NCBI GenBank assembly: GCA_044368415.1
Contig: JBIPLJ010000014.1
Location: 1 to 64,000 of the forward strand
DNA length: 64,000 bases
Direction of reading: 5' to 3'
Source: UBA4615 sp044368415
GTDB taxonomy: Bacteria > Pseudomonadota > Gammaproteobacteria > Burkholderiales > Burkholderiaceae_E
Shown: positions 1 through 7,824 of the stretch, piece by piece
Layout: every line of letters begins with the position of its first letter
Numbering within the stretch: the stretch's first letter is position 1
The notes under the pieces: generated by a model
Databases searched by the model: none
Told to the model about the DNA's origin: nothing
Seen by the model: the letters and a program-made list of their open reading frames with translations, nothing else
Program-made: the position numbers and the translations under genes

Positions 1-316
1 CTAGATCGCCACCCTGAACTGCTGGGCGAGGTGAGGGCGTCATGACCGAACGAGCCCGAGCGGCTGCAGGAGATAGGAAGACCACTGACCGCTTCGCTCA
101 GAGTCCTTGCATGACCGCATAGGGTCGGATGCGTGAGTTCGACGCAGTGAACAGCAGTCACTCGCCTGGTCCCTGCGCTTCCGGCCCAGTGCCGACACCG
201 GGTACGTCAGCAGTACATCGGACACCGGTCGCTTGCGCCGGCGCGGTCTGCTGGCCTGACTGACCGCAATAGGGCCGAGACCGTAAGTTCGAGGGCTGGC
301 CGCCACCGACAGCAAC
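1..316. other. No convincing gene
   Basis: Open frames exist on both strands but have mixed codon bias, runs of Cys/Arg/Ser and no recognisable motif. GC content is visibly lower than in the neighbouring genes, which fits decayed or foreign DNA flanking the antitoxin remnant. Confidence 0.5.
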
Positions 317-421
317 CGCTGCAAAGCAGTCGGTGAGGTACGCGGCAATGGCCTCGTCATTGTCGAGGTAGGGCGCGGCGTCGAATGCCGGCAGTTCATC
401 GACCTTGATTCGTGCACGCAT
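317..421 (-). pseudogene. N-terminal remnant of an addiction-module antitoxin
   Basis: An ATG at 421 opens a frame whose first ~35 residues (FDAAPYLDNDEAIAAYLTDC region) resemble the start of the HigA-2-type 'putative addiction module antidote' family, where a WDAAEYL..EEAIAAYL pattern is usual. Beyond roughly position 317 the frame turns into Cys/Arg/Pro-rich sequence with no family likeness, and the helix-turn-helix half expected in a ~95-aa antitoxin is absent. No RelE-like toxin gene precedes it on the minus strand. I read it as a truncated relic; the family assignment is inferred from a short stretch. Confidence 0.4.
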
Positions 422-455
422 CTTCGTTTCCGCGCTCGACCAGTCCGGATCGGAG

Positions 456-473
456 TGTAATCGAACGATTACA
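456..473. promoter_or_regulatory. Perfect 8-bp inverted repeat (candidate operator)
   Basis: TGTAATCG-AA-CGATTACA is a perfect palindrome with a 2-bp centre, 35 bp upstream of the antitoxin remnant start on the minus strand. Its AT-rich arms stand out in a GC-rich background. It fits a dimeric repressor site, plausibly the autoregulatory operator of the lost toxin-antitoxin locus; which protein binds it is unknown. Confidence 0.45.
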
Positions 474-610
474 GCTGATCGGCCGCATCCGGAGTCGGTG
501 TTGCCGGCAGCGACGCTGAAGCCGAGGGTGAAGGCGGCGCGCCAATGGCCGACGGCTTTAGATGGTGGCCTGGGTTATCGGGTAGACCCGCCGAGCGGGC
601 TAACAGCCCT

Positions 611-1339
611 TCACCGAGCGACCGTCACCTCAACCCGCCGCGCCTCCCGATCCGGCCCCGTCCCCTGCGTCTGCTGCGGCTTCGCCAACACAATCCGATC
701 CGCCGCAATCCCTTCCCGAATCAGCACCCGCCGCACCCCCTGCGCCCGCCGATTCGCCAGCGCCGCATTCTTCTCCACCGACCCGCGCCGGTCATGAAAC
801 CCGCTCACCAGCGCCTTCGTCGAGGGCTCGGCCTTCAGCCGGGCGAGCACGGGGGCAAGCTTCGGGCCGACCTCGCCCGACGGCCAGGCCTGATCGGGTT
901 CGAAGTAGATGCGGGCGACCGGGGCGCCGGGAATGGCTCGGGTGGTCGGTTCCGTGGGCGCGGGGGTGACCCCAGATCCGGTAGATGCTGCGCCGTTGCC
1001 TCCGGAGGGCGCGGCAGTAACCGCAGCGCCCGACCCTGCCGCAGGCGATGCCTCGCTCGACTGCCGGGCCACTGCAGCCGGCGCCTCCGTCGGCCTTGCT
1101 GCACTCGCGGGCGCCTCCGTCCCCTGCCGCGACGCCACAGCGGGAACGCCCGCCGTTTCGGGGAACGCTACCTCCCCCTCCCGCCCCGGCCCCATCCCAA
1201 CCAACCACAGCACCGCTAACATCGCCACCAGCACCCCCGTGCCGATCGCATACCTCTGATTCAGCGTCTTCCACACATCCTCCACAAGGCGGCGTGGGGC
1301 GCCTTGGACGGCGGTGGCTTCAAAAGTGGTCGCGGTCAT
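611..1339 (-). CDS. OmpA-family peptidoglycan-binding membrane protein
   Basis: The 242-aa product has a short cytoplasmic N-terminus, one membrane segment at about residues 32-50 (GVLVAMLAVLWLVGMG), a ~90-residue Ala/Thr/Pro/Glu-rich linker and a C-terminal OmpA-like domain. The latter shows the FHDRRGSVEKNAALANRRA core, in which the conserved Asp, Asn and Arg of the peptidoglycan-binding OmpA fold can be matched; the usual GHTD is FHDR here. A good ribosome site (GGAG, 7 nt before ATG at 1339) supports the start. It follows the VEKPVDR-repeat membrane protein by 16 nt, so the two are probably co-transcribed. Likely role: tethering the inner membrane or a complex to the cell wall. Confidence 0.8.
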   Translation of the reverse strand: MTATTFEATAVQGAPRRLVEDVWKTLNQRYAIGTGVLVAMLAVLWLVGMGPGREGEVAFPETAGVPAVASRQGTEAPASAARPTEAPAAVARQSSEASPAAGSGAAVTAAPSGGNGAASTGSGVTPAPTEPTTRAIPGAPVARIYFEPDQAWPSGEVGPKLAPVLARLKAEPSTKALVSGFHDRRGSVEKNAALANRRAQGVRRVLIREGIAADRIVLAKPQQTQGTGPDREARRVEVTVAR

Positions 1340-1355
1340 GTTCAGCTCCGGGTGC

Positions 1356-2225
1356 TCAGTTGCGGCGGCCCGCGGTCAGCGAGTCCTGCAGGGACTTCAG
1401 TTCGTCCCAGCTGCCCTGGGCGGCGAGGCGGGCCTGCTCGGGCCAGGTGCTGGGGTCGGCGATGCGGTAGGCGGGGCCCTGGTCGTCGAGGATCTCGCGC
1501 AGGGTGCCGGGGGAGGCCTGCGCAAGCGCATCGAACGAACCGAATCCGTGGGAACGCAGCACCTGCGCGATCTTCGGGCCGATGCCCTCGACGATCTCGA
1601 TGTTGGCAGGGTCCACCAGGTCGGCGCCGATCTGCGGCCTCGCATGAGACTCCGCAAGGCGCTCGGCCTGCACGGCGGCCAGCGCCTCCAGATGCTCGAC
1701 CCTGCGCCGCTGCACTCCCAGCGCCGCATCCCGCTCGGCAAGCGCGACGGTGTCGGGCACAACCCGCTCGACAATCCGCTCGACAACCCGATCCACGGGC
1801 TTCTCGACGATCTTCTCGACGATCCGATCCACGGGCTTCTCAACGATCTTCTCGACGATCCGATCCACCGGCTTCTCGACGATCCTCTCCACGATCCGAT
1901 CCACCGGCTTCTCGACGACGCGGTCCACCGTGCGGTTGACGATCTTCTCGACGACGCGTGGCGGTGCGGACTGCAGCGCGTCGATGCGGGCCTGCAGCGC
2001 AGGGATGGTGGCGGCCTGGCGCTCGAGGTCGGACACGAGCGCGACCTCGCTCTCGAGAGCAGCGATTCGTGCGACATGCTGCGGGTTGTCGACCCGCCGC
2101 TCGACGATCTGCAGCACGGGCTCGGCGAGCAGGCGCTGCGTCGAGCGTCCGATCCACCATGCGGCCACCCAGCCCACGAGGGCGCCGAGCACGATCCACC
2201 ACAGCACTCCGCCGACGAAGCTCAT
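1356..2225 (-). CDS. Membrane protein with VEKPVDR repeats and C-terminal helix-hairpin-helix domain
   Basis: I start it at the ATG at 2225 (MSFVGGVLWW), preceded by GGGAG, because 43 upstream in-frame residues look non-coding. The 289-aa protein has an N-terminal membrane segment (residues ~2-22), a helical stretch, then about six copies of a VEKPVDRIVEKI-type 11-12-residue repeat, predicted to form an extended charged coiled coil. The C-terminal ~85 residues (NIEIVEGIGPKIAQVLRSHG, then LREILDD) are a helix-hairpin-helix module of the DUF4332/L21-like type seen at the ends of envelope and nucleoid-linked proteins. HhH modules generally bind DNA or protein; the target here is unknown. Operon with the OmpA-like gene downstream. 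Confidence 0.72.
   Translation of the reverse strand: MSFVGGVLWWIVLGALVGWVAAWWIGRSTQRLLAEPVLQIVERRVDNPQHVARIAALESEVALVSDLERQAATIPALQARIDALQSAPPRVVEKIVNRTVDRVVEKPVDRIVERIVEKPVDRIVEKIVEKPVDRIVEKIVEKPVDRVVERIVERVVPDTVALAERDAALGVQRRRVEHLEALAAVQAERLAESHARPQIGADLVDPANIEIVEGIGPKIAQVLRSHGFGSFDALAQASPGTLREILDDQGPAYRIADPSTWPEQARLAAQGSWDELKSLQDSLTAGRRN
1762..1950 (-). repeat. In-frame repeats coding VEKPVDRIVEKI units
   Basis: Near-identical ~33-36-bp units, each containing a GATCCGATCCACCGG-like core, run through this part of the membrane-protein gene. They encode alternating (IVE)KPVDRIVEKI segments. Units differ mainly at wobble positions, so the repeat looks selected at protein level; copy number could vary between strains. 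Confidence 0.7.
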
Positions 2226-2372
2226 CTCGCACTCCCGGCGCGGCGCTGGCGGCCGCGCAATGTTGTCGATCCGGGTCGAGGTCGTGCCCAGGTCGGCACG
2301 CTCGAAGGTCGGACAGGAGTATAGGCGTGCGCAGGAACGGGGCGCGACATGCACCCGGGTGAGGCTCGGCCG

Positions 2373-5300
2373 CTATCGCCATTCGGGAAGGGGCACGAAG
2401 GGGCGCGCGGGCCGACGGTGATCGTCGAAATGGCGCGCGCTCTCGTCGGCGGCCCGGCACAGCAGGTTCACCAGCGCCAGATCCTCGACGCTGTTGCAGC
2501 GGGCCTCGAGCAGCGCGGGGCTGGCGACGATCACAGCGAGGCACCGGGCGCGCGAGACGGCCACGTTCAGCCTGTTGCGGCTGTACAGGAAGGCCTTGGA
2601 GCGCGGCAGGTAGGCCTCGCTGGAGGTGGTCATGGACACCAGCACGACCTCGGCCTCCTGGCCCTGGAACCGGTCGACGGTGCCGACGCGCGCACCGGGC
2701 GGCAGGCGGGCCTTCAGCAGCTCGACCTGCGCGTTGTACGGCGCCACGATGAGGATGTCGTCGAGGGTGAGCTTACGCACGTGGCCGTGCTCGTCGCGGC
2801 AGCGCTGCGCAAACAGGCTGGCGAGGAGGCCGACGATCTCGTGGGCCTCCTCGATGCTGCGGTGCGAGTAGGCGTCGTGGATGACGCGGCAAAAACGCAG
2901 CCCGGCAGGCCGCAGCACGGGATGGGCGCGCTCGTCGAGCACGAGGCGCCGGCCCTCGGTGTTTGCGGCATATACGAGCCGCCGGTCGTAGACGGCCTCG
3001 GAGACGAAGCGGCACAGCTCGGGCGACATCCGGTGGGTACGTTCGAGGAAGATGCCGCGCTCGGGCGCGATGGTGGCGGCGCCATCGATCAGGTACTCGA
3101 GCGCGGACACACCGGACTGTCCGGGATGCACGCCCTGGACGGGCTGGCCGAGCTGCATCGGGTCGCCGAGCAGCACGAGGTTGGCGGCGCTGGTGCCCAT
3201 GGCAACGAGGTTGGCGAGGGACACCTGGCCGGCCTCGTCGACGAACAGGTAGTCGAGGCGCTGCTCGAGCGCGGGCTCGGCGAAGAGCCATGCGGTGCCG
3301 GCCACGAGCGCGTAGCCGCCGGAGGCGATGTCGTCGGCCTTCACACGGTTGTCGAAGCGGCTGCCCGCGAACTCGGTGTCGGGGGTGTCGGCGCTGCACT
3401 TCTTAGCGCCGCGGAACACGAGGCCGCGCGCGTCGGCGACTCGCTCGACGGCCTCGAGCAGGGTGTGGATGGCCTTGTGGCTGTTGGAGGCGACGCCCAC
3501 CGTGTGACCGCGTGCGATCAGCTCGACGATGACCCGGGCGCCGGTCCAGGTCTTGCCGGCGCCGGGCGGACCCTGGACGAACACGACGCTGCGATAGAGC
3601 CGCGCGATGGCCTCGACGATCTGCGGCAGGGCCTCGCGGGTGGGATCGATGAGAGGCGCGCCGCTGGTATGCCCGGAGATGCGGGGCCGCTCGCGGCGCA
3701 GCAGGGACTCGATCGCGGGAAACACGCCGCCGCCGGCGAGCAAGGACTCGGCGAAGCGGCGCAGCGCGGCTTCGAGCTTCCTGTCGTCGATGGGCCACCT
3801 GGGCCCGAGCCCGGTGCGCTCGGGCAGTTCGCCGCTCCGCGTCGCGCGCTTGAGCCGCACGGTGCCGGCGACCTGGTTGAGCTCTTCGATCGTCACGCTG
3901 CTGCCGTCGGCGGCCAGCGTCACCATCTCGCCGGCCCGGAGCTTGGTGTCCTGCTCGGGGAAGCGGTAGGTCCATCCGGTGGACTGCTTGGTTACGACGG
4001 GTGCGACGCCGGGATCGCGCTCGAGCCCGCCGAGGCACTCGACATCCTCGATGAGCGCCTCGTCGCTGGCACTCATGCGCGCGTACATTGCCCAGAATGC
4101 GGGCTTGTGTTCGCGGCGGTGGAAGCCGAGGAGCTGGGCGGCGAGCGCGCGCATCGCCTCGTCCTCGGTCCAGGCCGCGGCGTTCTCGGGCAGGGTGGCC
4201 TCGAGGCGTTCGCGCACCTGCCGCTGGGCGAGTCGGTGGGCGTCCTCGGGCTTGGGTTCGGCGGCGAGCCCGGCGTCGACGCCGCCCAGCGGGCGCCACG
4301 ACAGGCCCGCCGCACGCAGGCCGAGCAGCCACTCGTGCAGGCCCCGCGTGGACTCGACGTCGTCGCGGTTGTAGCGCTCGATGTCGTCGAGCAGGCGCTG
4401 CTCGCGGGTCGCCTTCCAGGCCTCGTACCAGACGACGCTCTGGCCGGCATCGACGACCTTGCCGCCGCGTGCGCCGCGGTAGAAGCGCTCGACCTGCTTA
4501 ATGGAGTAGCTCGGGGTGGACAGGCGCACGGCGCCGCGCACGACGGCGTACAGGTCGACGAGGCGGTGCTCGCGGAACAGGCGATCGACCTCGGCTTCGC
4601 GTGTGCCGTGGGCGCACATCAGCCGCTCGAGCGCGCTGCGCTCGTAGGGGGCGTAGTGGTAGGCATGTGCGCCGGGATGGGCGGCGAGGTGGGCGCCGAC
4701 GACGTCGATGAAGGCCTCGAACGCGAGCCGCTCCTCGCGGCGGTCGTGGGCCCAGAAGGCGCGGAACGCATGCCTGCCGGGTCGCTTCGGGTCGATGCCC
4801 CGCCCGGCCAAGCCGAACAGGTACTCGAGGCCGTCGGTCTCGAGCGGGTCGCCTTCCATGTCGAAGTACAGGTCGTGTGCGTCGGGGGCGGGCAGGCGGT
4901 GAAAACCGAGGCGCGCGTCGGGATCGGCGGGCAGCAGCTCGTGGCGCAGCACGCCGTCCTGCTTCCTGCGGTGCTGGAGTGCGGCCTGCGAGCGCAGGCA
5001 CTCGAGCACCTGCGCACCGACCTTCGGCACGACCGTGCCGGGCGCCATCCCGGCGAGCGCGGCCATCGTGCGGATGCCGGCGGCCTCGAGGCGACGGGTC
5101 TGCGGAGTGCTGAGGCCGGCGACCTGGCTCAGGTGGTCGTTGGCGAGCCACTCGCCTTTGCAGCGCTCGCGCCACGGGCACAGCGCGCAGGCCGCGCAGG
5201 GCTCGGGGACGCTGGGCGCGGTGAGGTCGGTGACGCGCGCCAGGTAGCGATGCAGCTGCCGGTCGACGTAGTGGCGCACGTCGGCGACACGGAACGGATG

Positions 5301-5879
5301 CTCGGTGCGCGCTTCGTCGCCGGTGACCACCCAGGTGCTCACCGGCTCGACGCCCTGCACGCGGGCGAGCAGCCGCGAATAGAACGCGAGCTGAACGAGG
5401 AAGCTGGCCTGCGGGCGGCGCGCGAGCTTGGTGTCGAGCACCTCGTAGTGCCAGTCGCCGAATGCGGAGGGGCCGGGCACGCGGCGCAGGAAATCGGCAT
5501 GCCCCAAGAGCGCGCCGTCGCGCAGGGTGGCCTGGTAGACGATGTCTACGCCGGCGCGCATTGCGGCGAGCGTTGTGTCGACCTGATCCGCGAGGCGCGC
5601 GGCGCCCCGCAGGTTGCGGTCGGCCTCGATCGCGACGACGCGTGCATGGCGGGCCTTGAGTGTCGCGAGGAAGGCCCGCTCGTGGGCGATGCCCTTCTGC
5701 TGGATCAGGGTCGCCTGTGCGTCGTCGCGGGTCTTGGCCCGGGGGGTGTCGAGGTGCAGCAGGTCGAGGGTCGTGCGGTGCGCGCAGCCGAGGAACTGCA
5801 CGAGGTCCGATGCGGAATGAAGCACTTGCTGGTCGACACGCTGCACGGGGTCTCGTTCGGAAGCACTTAGGGTCGGCAA
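2373..5879 (-). CDS. TM0106-type RecB-like nuclease fused to SF1 helicase
   Basis: The 1168-aa product has three recognisable parts. Residues ~30-200 form a RecB/Cas4-like PD-(D/E)XK nuclease (GHADFLRR near 125, then YEVLDTKLA with the E-x-D-x-K-like catalytic run), followed at ~228-240 by a Cys cluster, CAACALCPWRERC, as in Fe-S containing Cas4/AddB-like nucleases. Around residue 335 a DxE motif (YFDMEGDPLE) begins an RNase H-like/DEDD region. The C-terminal half is an SF1 helicase of the Dna2/Upf1 type: Walker A GPPGAGKT (~771), DEAG box (~880), GDPMQLGQP, DRFQGQEAE (~1071) and NVAVSRAR (~1108). The architecture matches the TM0106 family, suspected of DNA repair or defence. Start is a TTG at 5879 with no clear ribosome site; a GTG at 5846 is an alternative. 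Confidence 0.85.
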   Translation of the reverse strand: MPTLSASERDPVQRVDQQVLHSASDLVQFLGCAHRTTLDLLHLDTPRAKTRDDAQATLIQQKGIAHERAFLATLKARHARVVAIEADRNLRGAARLADQVDTTLAAMRAGVDIVYQATLRDGALLGHADFLRRVPGPSAFGDWHYEVLDTKLARRPQASFLVQLAFYSRLLARVQGVEPVSTWVVTGDEARTEHPFRVADVRHYVDRQLHRYLARVTDLTAPSVPEPCAACALCPWRERCKGEWLANDHLSQVAGLSTPQTRRLEAAGIRTMAALAGMAPGTVVPKVGAQVLECLRSQAALQHRRKQDGVLRHELLPADPDARLGFHRLPAPDAHDLYFDMEGDPLETDGLEYLFGLAGRGIDPKRPGRHAFRAFWAHDRREERLAFEAFIDVVGAHLAAHPGAHAYHYAPYERSALERLMCAHGTREAEVDRLFREHRLVDLYAVVRGAVRLSTPSYSIKQVERFYRGARGGKVVDAGQSVVWYEAWKATREQRLLDDIERYNRDDVESTRGLHEWLLGLRAAGLSWRPLGGVDAGLAAEPKPEDAHRLAQRQVRERLEATLPENAAAWTEDEAMRALAAQLLGFHRREHKPAFWAMYARMSASDEALIEDVECLGGLERDPGVAPVVTKQSTGWTYRFPEQDTKLRAGEMVTLAADGSSVTIEELNQVAGTVRLKRATRSGELPERTGLGPRWPIDDRKLEAALRRFAESLLAGGGVFPAIESLLRRERPRISGHTSGAPLIDPTREALPQIVEAIARLYRSVVFVQGPPGAGKTWTGARVIVELIARGHTVGVASNSHKAIHTLLEAVERVADARGLVFRGAKKCSADTPDTEFAGSRFDNRVKADDIASGGYALVAGTAWLFAEPALEQRLDYLFVDEAGQVSLANLVAMGTSAANLVLLGDPMQLGQPVQGVHPGQSGVSALEYLIDGAATIAPERGIFLERTHRMSPELCRFVSEAVYDRRLVYAANTEGRRLVLDERAHPVLRPAGLRFCRVIHDAYSHRSIEEAHEIVGLLASLFAQRCRDEHGHVRKLTLDDILIVAPYNAQVELLKARLPPGARVGTVDRFQGQEAEVVLVSMTTSSEAYLPRSKAFLYSRNRLNVAVSRARCLAVIVASPALLEARCNSVEDLALVNLLCRAADESARHFDDHRRPARPFVPLPEWR

Positions 5880-6147
5880 TGCTAAGGGTGCGGCCCGGCC
5901 GTGGCCTCATCCGTCCTGGCGAGCGCGGCGCTGCGGGCGGCCTCGGTCCGACGGGCGGGCGGCTGCGCACCGCGGGCAGGTCGGTCGACCGCTGCCGGCG
6001 GGGTGTCGGGGTGTCGGGTTGGCGGTAACGGATGGGGCACCTGGCTACCGGGACCTGCCGCCCGTCGGAACGGACTGTCTGCCGACGGCCACAGCGCGGA
6101 ACGCCTGCGTGAGAATCGGTATTTGACGGTTCGAGCGCCGCCCGCCC

Positions 6148-6801
6148 ATGCCTCCCGAGATCGTTCCGCCGTTGCAGCTCGTAGGCCTGCTGGCCGTCGG
6201 CCTGCTGCTGCGCAGCCGCGTGATGCTCGTGCTCGTCGCGGCGGTGCTGGTGGGGCTGGTGATGGTCGACATCCATCCGTCTGACCTCGCGGTGCGCACG
6301 CCGCAGCAGCTCGCGATGGACTTCGGCGGCATCGCGGTGGGTCTGCTCGCCGGCCTCTGGGCGGTGGCGGCCCGCCGGCGGCGAGTCGATGCGAGGCGCT
6401 GGGCCCGCTCGATCGAGGCGTCGTCGCCGCGCAGCCGGAGCATGGAGGCGGCCCCACGAAGGACCTCGCCCGTGGCCTGGCTGTTCGCCTCGCTGCTGGT
6501 CGCGCTCGCGGCGGGTGCGGGGCTGTATCTGGAGGGCGCGACGGTGCCTGTCGTGCGCAAGACGGTCGACGGCTGGCTCGCCTCGCCGATGCTGCGCGCG
6601 TTCAGGTTGCTCGGTCTGCCGACGCAGGGCAAGCAGGCGGCGGCGCCGCCCGCGCCGCCGAAGCCAGCGCCAGCGCAGGCCGCGGACACGCCTCGGGTCC
6701 GCCCTAAGTCGACGGGAGAGCGTCCGAGCGGAGACCTGCGTCACTGCCTGGACCAGGGCGGAACTCCGGACGTGCTTCGCTGCGCGGAGCGCGGGCGGTA
6801 A
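6148..6801 (+). CDS. Small multi-pass membrane protein with conserved Cys C-terminus
   Basis: The 217-aa protein has two to three hydrophobic segments at the N-terminus (residues ~8-45 and 55-70), a basic cytoplasmic loop, another membrane segment near residues 110-130, an Ala/Pro linker and the C-terminal motif RHCLDQGGTPDVLRCAERGR. That CLD-x(n)-xRCAE ending is a recurrent signature of short uncharacterised proteobacterial membrane proteins. No specific function can be assigned. It stands alone, divergent from the TM0106 nuclease gene across a 268-bp gap that shows no further gene. Confidence 0.6.
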   Translation: MPPEIVPPLQLVGLLAVGLLLRSRVMLVLVAAVLVGLVMVDIHPSDLAVRTPQQLAMDFGGIAVGLLAGLWAVAARRRRVDARRWARSIEASSPRSRSMEAAPRRTSPVAWLFASLLVALAAGAGLYLEGATVPVVRKTVDGWLASPMLRAFRLLGLPTQGKQAAAPPAPPKPAPAQAADTPRVRPKSTGERPSGDLRHCLDQGGTPDVLRCAERGR

Positions 6802-7030
6802 GGGCAGCCCTGGCTCGCCTGCGCACGGCGATCGCCGCGACAGACGCCACCCTGGGCGGCGCCCACCTGGAGGACGCGCTGGTCTCGACCTTCGCGATCG
6901 GCGGCGGCGAAGCGGCGGACGTGCTGCTGATCAAAGACGGGCGTCTGACCGACATCGACGAGCCGATCGAAGCCGCGGCCGAGCGCTCGCGTCGGCCACT
7001 TTGCTTGCGACGCGAGCACCTATGTTATAG
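6802..7030 (+). pseudogene. Coding-like gene remnant without a start codon
   Basis: One plus-strand frame ending at TGA 7028-7030 has strong G/C third positions and a protein-like sequence (ATLGGAHLEDALVSTFAIGG, ADVLLIKDGRLTDIDEPIE) from about 6802 to 6990, then degrades just before the antitoxin promoter. No ATG/GTG begins it; it runs open from inside the preceding gene. I do not recognise the family. It is probably the 3' piece of a gene lost when the toxin-antitoxin cassette arrived. Confidence 0.3.
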
Positions 7031-7034
7031 CATA
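7021..7034. promoter_or_regulatory. Near-palindromic TA operator TATGTTATAGCATA
   Basis: An AT-rich, almost symmetrical 14-mer (one mismatched pair) lies 35 bp upstream of the Phd-type antitoxin ATG. Its TATGTT and TATAGC parts also resemble sigma70 -10 sequences. Phd/YefM antitoxins repress their own promoters through such short palindromes, so autoregulation is likely. Confidence 0.45.
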
Positions 7035-7069
7035 CAAACATTGTGATCTCGTGCCCCGCGGAGGTGAGC

Positions 7070-7324
7070 ATGAGCACCAGAATCTTCTCCAGCCGCGAGT
7101 TCACCCGAGACGTCGCAGCAGCAAAGGCTGCTGCGCTCACAGGTCCGGTTCTGATCACCGACCGCGGCCATCCCGCCTTCGTGATGCTCAATATCGACGA
7201 GTACCACCGCTTGCAAGGCAAAGCGCCTTCGCTGTTTGCGCTGATGCAGCAACTCCCGGAACTTCCCGACGACGTCGTCGAGATCCCACGCGTGGAGATC
7301 GAATTCCGTGATGTAGCGCTTTGA
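7070..7324 (+). CDS. Phd/YefM-family antitoxin
   Basis: The 84-aa protein begins MSTRIFSSREFTRDVAAAK, the N-terminal DNA-binding fold of Phd/YefM antitoxins, followed by PVLITDRGHPAFVMLNIDEY, a canonical Phd motif. The C-terminal half should neutralise the partner toxin. The start is fixed by GGAGGTGAGC directly before ATG at 7070. It is followed after 6 nt by a PIN-domain toxin gene, the usual antitoxin-first order. Homologous antitoxins form a complex with the PIN RNase and autoregulate; the palindrome at 7021 is the probable site. Confidence 0.85.
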   Translation: MSTRIFSSREFTRDVAAAKAAALTGPVLITDRGHPAFVMLNIDEYHRLQGKAPSLFALMQQLPELPDDVVEIPRVEIEFRDVAL

Positions 7325-7330
7325 GTCCGC

Positions 7331-7738
7331 ATGATCGTCCTCGACACCAACGTCATCTCGGAGTTGCGCAAGAAGCCGCACTACCAGGATCCCAAGGTCT
7401 GCGCCTGGTCGCAGACTCACCCGGCCAGTGCGTTCTATCTGACGACGTTGACGATCATGGAGATCGAACGCGGCACCCTGATGGAGGAGGCGAGGAATTC
7501 TCCGCAGGCGTCGGTACTGCGCACATGGTTCAGCGCACTTCGCATCGCCTACGCGGGCCGTGTGCTGCCTTTCAACGAAGGGGCGGCCATTCGCGCTGCT
7601 CAACTCGCTGGCGGCAACCTTCCTTCGACAGACCTCATGATCGCGGCCATTGCGCTGGAATTCGGCTACGCCGTTGCGACGCGCAACGTGCCGCATTTCA
7701 ACTTCGCCGGTCTTGCAGTTGTCGACCCGTGGGCCTGA
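7331..7738 (+). CDS. PIN-domain ribonuclease toxin, FitB/VapC type
   Basis: This 135-aa protein has the PIN-domain acidic residues in order: MIVLDTNVISEL with the first Asp, TIMEIERG with the Glu, and STDLMIAAIALE with the third acidic residue, then VATRNVPHF. Length and motifs match FitB/VapC endoribonucleases that cleave tRNA or other RNA until bound by their antitoxin. It is translationally close to the Phd antitoxin. The pairing of a FitB-type toxin with a Phd-type antitoxin is common. Its RNA target cannot be read from sequence. Confidence 0.87.
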   Translation: MIVLDTNVISELRKKPHYQDPKVCAWSQTHPASAFYLTTLTIMEIERGTLMEEARNSPQASVLRTWFSALRIAYAGRVLPFNEGAAIRAAQLAGGNLPSTDLMIAAIALEFGYAVATRNVPHFNFAGLAVVDPWA

Positions 7739-7824
7739 TTAGGACTGAACCCCGCCTCGACCGCCGTCCGTGGCGCGGTTCTTGCGTATAGTCGACCTGC
7801 CCCCGACCTCGAGAACGCATCGCC

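Noticed and set aside
2349..5870. 1173-codon plus-strand frame opposite the nuclease-helicase
   Set aside because: Antisense shadow in very GC-rich DNA: the minus-strand protein has a full set of helicase and nuclease motifs, while this frame reads Glu/Gly/Val/His-rich filler without motifs.
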